From an uncultured Prevotellaceae bacterium (lineage in GTDB: Bacteria > Bacteroidota > Bacteroidia > Bacteroidales > Bacteroidaceae): DNA of 64,000 nucleotides. The stretch lies in NCBI GenBank assembly GCA_902800185.1, contig CADCDK010000011.1, positions 87,689 through 151,688 on the forward strand, written 5' to 3'. The notes below the pieces were generated by a model, which did no database searches, had not been told where the DNA came from, and saw only the letters and a list, made by a program, of their open reading frames with translations. The translations under genes and the position numbers were made by a program. Positions 61,392 through 64,000 of this stretch are shown here, piece by piece; position 1 is the stretch's first letter, and each line of letters begins with the position of its first letter.

Positions 61392-61396
61392 GGAAG

Positions 61397-63430
61397 TTAC
61401 CAAAGGTCGAGTCGCTCACTCTTAGGGATAAACATCTTGTCGCCCTCTTTGACATTGAAGGCCTCATACCACATGTCGATATGTGGCAGGGCACCGTTCA
61501 CGCGCCACTCTCCCAGAGAATGCGGGTCGTTCTTGACACGCTGGCGTATTTCCTGCTCGGTGATGTTCTGTCCCCAGACACCGGCATAGGCAAGGAAGAA
61601 GCGCTGGTCGCCTGTGAAGCCGTCCTTCGCCTTCAGGGGCTTCTCCTTGGTGGCATTCTTGTAGGCATACCATGCTACCTGCAGTCCGCCGTGGTCGGCA
61701 AGGTTCTCGCCCAGCGTCAGGCGCCCATTGGCATTCAGGCCGGGCAGCACCTCGATGGCAGAGAAGAAGCGGTCGTACATGTCGGCACGCTCGTTGAAGC
61801 CCTTGGCATCTGCTTCCGTCCACCAGTCATTCATATATCCCTTGTCGTCATACTGTCTGCCGTTATCGTCGAAGCCATGTGTCATCTCATGCCCAATCAC
61901 GACTCCGATGGCACCGTAGTTGAAAGCTTCGTCGGCTTTCGGGTCGAAGAAGGGATATTGCAGGATTCCCGCGGGGAAGCAGATCTCATTCGTTGTCGGG
62001 TTGTAGTAGGCGTTCACCGTCTGCGGAGTCATGTACCACTCTTCCGGGTCAACCGGCTTACCGGCCTTTTCCGCAATGTGGCGCTTGGCACTCCACGTCC
62101 GGCATGCCAGCACGTTCTCATAGAACGACTTCTCGGGGTCGATAATGAGTTCGCTATAGTCCTTCCATTTGTTGGGATAGCCTATCTTCACATGGAAGGC
62201 ATCCAGCTTCTTATGGGCATTGGCCTTCGTCTCGTCACTCATCCATTTCTGTGCGTCAATCCGTTCGCCAAGGGCTATCTGCAGGTTCCTGACCAGCTGC
62301 TCCATCTGCCTTTTCGACGTCTCGGGGAAGAAGCGGTCGCAATACATCTTTCCGAGGGCCTCGCCCATCACGCCCTGCACGCGGTTGGTGGCACGCTTCC
62401 AAAGCGGATAGTCCTGCTTGCGTCCCGACATCGTGCGTCCAAAGAAGTCGAAGTTGGCCTCGCGAATCTCGTCGGTCAGCAGTCCGGCGGCACCCATCAC
62501 CACGTCCCACTCCATGTAGGCACGGAGGTCATCGGCATTCAGCGCGTCATACAGCTTGTCGAGCCCCTCCATGAACTTCGGCTGTCCGACAACCATCTCC
62601 TGCACGTCGGCACTTTTGATACCCTCCGCATTCGTGATGCCTTCCAGGTCGATATGGGGATAGTTCTTCTTAAACTCCTCCAGCGTCATCTTGTTATAGT
62701 TGGCCTGCGGATCACGCAGCTCCGTGCGGCTCTTGGAAATCAGTGCCAGCGCCGTCTCGAAACGGAAGATGGCATCGCGTTTGGCAACGGCCTGAGCCTC
62801 TGTGAAACCGAAGAGCTGGAACATGCGCACGATATGCTGTTTGTAGGCCTCACGGATGGCAACCGTCGCCTCGTCGTTGTTCATATAGTAGTCACGCTGA
62901 CCGAGTGTCAGTCCACCCTGGTTGACGTTCAGGATGTTCATCGTCACATTCTTCTCGTCTGCCCCGAAGCCGTAGCCATAGGGGATGCCAAAGCCCAGGG
63001 GCGCATACTTCTTCTGGATGGCTTCCAGCTCGGCCTTCGTCCGGGCAGCCTCCATCTCGTCAAGCAGGGGCTTCACAGGCGCAATCCCCTCACGCTCACG
63101 ACGTGTGCTGTCCATGGCGAGCCGGTAGAAGTCGGCAAGCTTGCGCTCGGTAGTTCCCTGCTCGAAAGTCTTCTTTTGCAGTTCGTCCAGGATGGAGTTG
63201 ATGCGTTTGTTGTTATCCTCCTGCAGCATGTCGAAACTGCCGAAGCGCGAATAGGCGGCAGGCAGGGGGTTCCGCTTCTGCCATCCACCCGTTGCAAACA
63301 TATAGAAGTCCTCGGCGGGCTTCACACTCTTGTCAAGATTCTCCATCCTGAGCCCCGACTTGTTCTGGGCAACGCCAGCCACGGGCAATGCCAACATCAG
63401 GGCCATCGGAATCATTCTACTCATTTTCAT
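61397..63430 (-). CDS. Secreted M13 family metalloendopeptidase (PepO/neprilysin-like)
   Basis: A 677-residue zinc peptidase with a signal peptide (MKMSRMIPMALMLALPVAGV). The zinc motif is GHEMTHGFDD near residue 510, the third ligand and neighbours are in ENLADHGGL near 565, and the terminal conserved stretch includes SLGEWRVNG and a C-terminal Trp (LDLW). It has the usual length for the family and would cut small peptides in the periplasm or outside. A full promoter lies at 63462-63492. Confidence 0.95.
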   Translation of the reverse strand: MKMSRMIPMALMLALPVAGVAQNKSGLRMENLDKSVKPAEDFYMFATGGWQKRNPLPAAYSRFGSFDMLQEDNNKRINSILDELQKKTFEQGTTERKLADFYRLAMDSTRREREGIAPVKPLLDEMEAARTKAELEAIQKKYAPLGFGIPYGYGFGADEKNVTMNILNVNQGGLTLGQRDYYMNNDEATVAIREAYKQHIVRMFQLFGFTEAQAVAKRDAIFRFETALALISKSRTELRDPQANYNKMTLEEFKKNYPHIDLEGITNAEGIKSADVQEMVVGQPKFMEGLDKLYDALNADDLRAYMEWDVVMGAAGLLTDEIREANFDFFGRTMSGRKQDYPLWKRATNRVQGVMGEALGKMYCDRFFPETSKRQMEQLVRNLQIALGERIDAQKWMSDETKANAHKKLDAFHVKIGYPNKWKDYSELIIDPEKSFYENVLACRTWSAKRHIAEKAGKPVDPEEWYMTPQTVNAYYNPTTNEICFPAGILQYPFFDPKADEAFNYGAIGVVIGHEMTHGFDDNGRQYDDKGYMNDWWTEADAKGFNERADMYDRFFSAIEVLPGLNANGRLTLGENLADHGGLQVAWYAYKNATKEKPLKAKDGFTGDQRFFLAYAGVWGQNITEQEIRQRVKNDPHSLGEWRVNGALPHIDMWYEAFNVKEGDKMFIPKSERLDLW

Positions 63431-63461
63431 ACCTATATTTGTTATTAAAAATTTTGCAGCG

Positions 63462-63492
63462 CAAAATTACAAAAAATCGAGCGAAGTGCAAA
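63462..63492 (-). promoter_or_regulatory. Promoter of the M13 peptidase gene
   Basis: On the minus strand: TTTG (63489-63492), 19 bp, TAATTTTG (63462-63469), 32 bp before the start codon. Confidence 0.78.
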
Positions 63493-63529
63493 AGGAAAGG
63501 GAACTTTTTTTACCAGCCCCCTCTCCGAT

Positions 63530-63598
63530 TCACACCTTCTCCACGTCGTTCTTCACGGCCTCGGTGAACTGGATGCCCTCGAGCATCTTCTTGATGAA
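63530..63598 (-). pseudogene. Truncated copy of the HU-like gene
   Basis: The last 21 codons of an HU-like gene (IKKMLEGIQFTEAVKNDVEK, then V and a stop) are nearly identical to the end of the intact gene at 23677. Directly after the 8-bp sequence TTGATGAA (63591-63598) the reading jumps into the leader of the same gene, so start codon and most of the gene are missing. Confidence 0.92.
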
Positions 63599-63710
63599 AC
63601 AATCTTTTTACCTTAACTCTCTGCCGTGATGAGGAAACCGAAGCAGTGTAACGACCTCCTCGAAGCAGGCTTTTGAGCTCCTGAAAGCACCGCTATTGAA
63701 CATTAGAAAC
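63591..63710 (-). repeat. Second copy of the HU gene leader
   Basis: The stretch matches 24123-24242 with only scattered differences (for example CTGCTG versus CTGCCG). Beyond 63710 similarity stops, before the promoter of the intact copy. Confidence 0.9.
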
Positions 63711-63847
63711 ACACAAATTTGGTACAAGATAGGCCATTTTGCTGCATGAATACCCCCGTTTGAGGTCAAAACACCGAATTTCTACGACGCCGATATGTGC
63801 GCCAAGTACAGGAAAAAACATCAAAACGAGGGTTTAACCCTGTGTTT
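63711..63847. other. Short stretch of unknown content
   Basis: No similarity to the island is apparent. On the plus strand 63753-63850 keeps an open frame (from IPPFEVKTPNFYDADMCAKY to a TAG) with a protein-like composition but no start codon with a ribosome-binding site. It may be the remnant of another gene. Confidence 0.35.
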
Positions 63848-63940
63848 TTAGGCCTTTTTGAGCAGGATTTTAATACATTCTGTACCTTTTCCGAGGTTAG
63901 ACATCTCGGGTGCCTTGCTTTTTGAAATATCGTATCTCAT
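63848..63940 (-). pseudogene. First 30 codons of a second DUF3987-like gene
   Basis: Reads MRYDISKSKAPEMSNLGKGT, then ECIKILLKKA and a stop. The intact gene at 26740 begins MSYNIFNHTAPAMPKPGKGT followed by EIVKLLL, so start, spacing and the PxxGKGT motif agree. It then ends abruptly. Together with the HU remnant downstream on the same strand, it preserves the order of the island with nearly everything between removed. Confidence 0.85.
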
Positions 63941-64000
63941 TGTGTTTCAGCTTTTTAAATGAATATTTGTTGTTGCATTCTTACAGTCTTACAATCTTAC

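Noticed and set aside
61324-61396. SAM riboswitch upstream of metA
   Set aside because: The gap is only 73 bp and consists of 9-bp repeats.
61481-63448. Plus-strand open frame of 655 codons opposite the M13 peptidase
   Set aside because: It is the mirror frame of a well-conserved zinc peptidase; no ribosome-binding site, promoter or family motif of its own.

Overview
The window is chromosomal DNA of a Bacteroidales bacterium, most likely Prevotella or a close relative. Evidence: repeated Bacteroidetes-type promoters (TTTG, 19-20 bp, TAnnTTTG), an RprX/RprY-like two-component pair, an EF-G2-type paralogue, secreted proteins with type IX-secretion-like C-terminal domains, long acidic/alanine tails on S16 and L9, and a DUF3987/CHC2/HU island typical of the phylum. 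Species cannot be fixed from the window. Most genes lie on the minus strand and most of the window is housekeeping.

Left part (1-23.5 kb): a partial nitroreductase, RNase P RNA, a YihY-type membrane protein, tRNA-Cys(GCA), then a minus-strand cluster glmS-purF-carA-carB that gathers three glutamine amidotransferases and their synthetase partner. Next come a lone Wza-like export lipoprotein, glucuronate isomerase, asparaginase, rubrerythrin, S16, galE, NAD synthetase, a DUF2027/Smr protein, a 5'-nucleotidase and a NADH pyrophosphatase.

Accessory island (23.5-29.9 kb): an HU-like DNA-binding protein with a long leader, a CHC2 zinc-finger/TOPRIM primase-like protein, a DUF3987-like ATPase-like protein, two unrecognised genes (136 and 399 aa) and a frameshifted four-helix-bundle gene. 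No integrase or transposase is visible. Pieces of a second copy of this module (HU 3' end plus leader, and the first codons of the DUF3987-like gene) sit at 63.5-63.95 kb. That HU copy carries a 385-bp internal deletion between two 8-bp repeats.

Middle (30-49 kb): a DnaJ-like protein, a LuxR-type regulator with a degenerate receiver, class III ribonucleotide reductase (nrdD/nrdG), dapA, a tryptophanase-like lyase, and a long minus-strand series running from a GH13 amylase through AlaX, MazG, a lipoprotein, RNase Z, a mini secreted protein, an L,D-transpeptidase, an ECF sigma factor, its putative anti-sigma protein, a small periplasmic protein and truA to an EamA transporter. fabD and the rpsF-rpsR-rplI operon follow.

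Right part (49-64 kb): rprX-rprY, an EF-G2-like factor lacking the catalytic switch II histidine, hemW, a secreted CotH/ricin-like protein, a zinc-ribbon membrane protein, a U32 peptidase, metA and an M13 endopeptidase.

The most unusual theme is sequence rather than gene content. Degenerate short tandem repeats recur in the window. Those with a 9-bp period are found inside genes, where they keep the frame, and also between genes. Arrays with 8-, 18-, 22- and about 37-bp periods lie between genes or across a stop codon.
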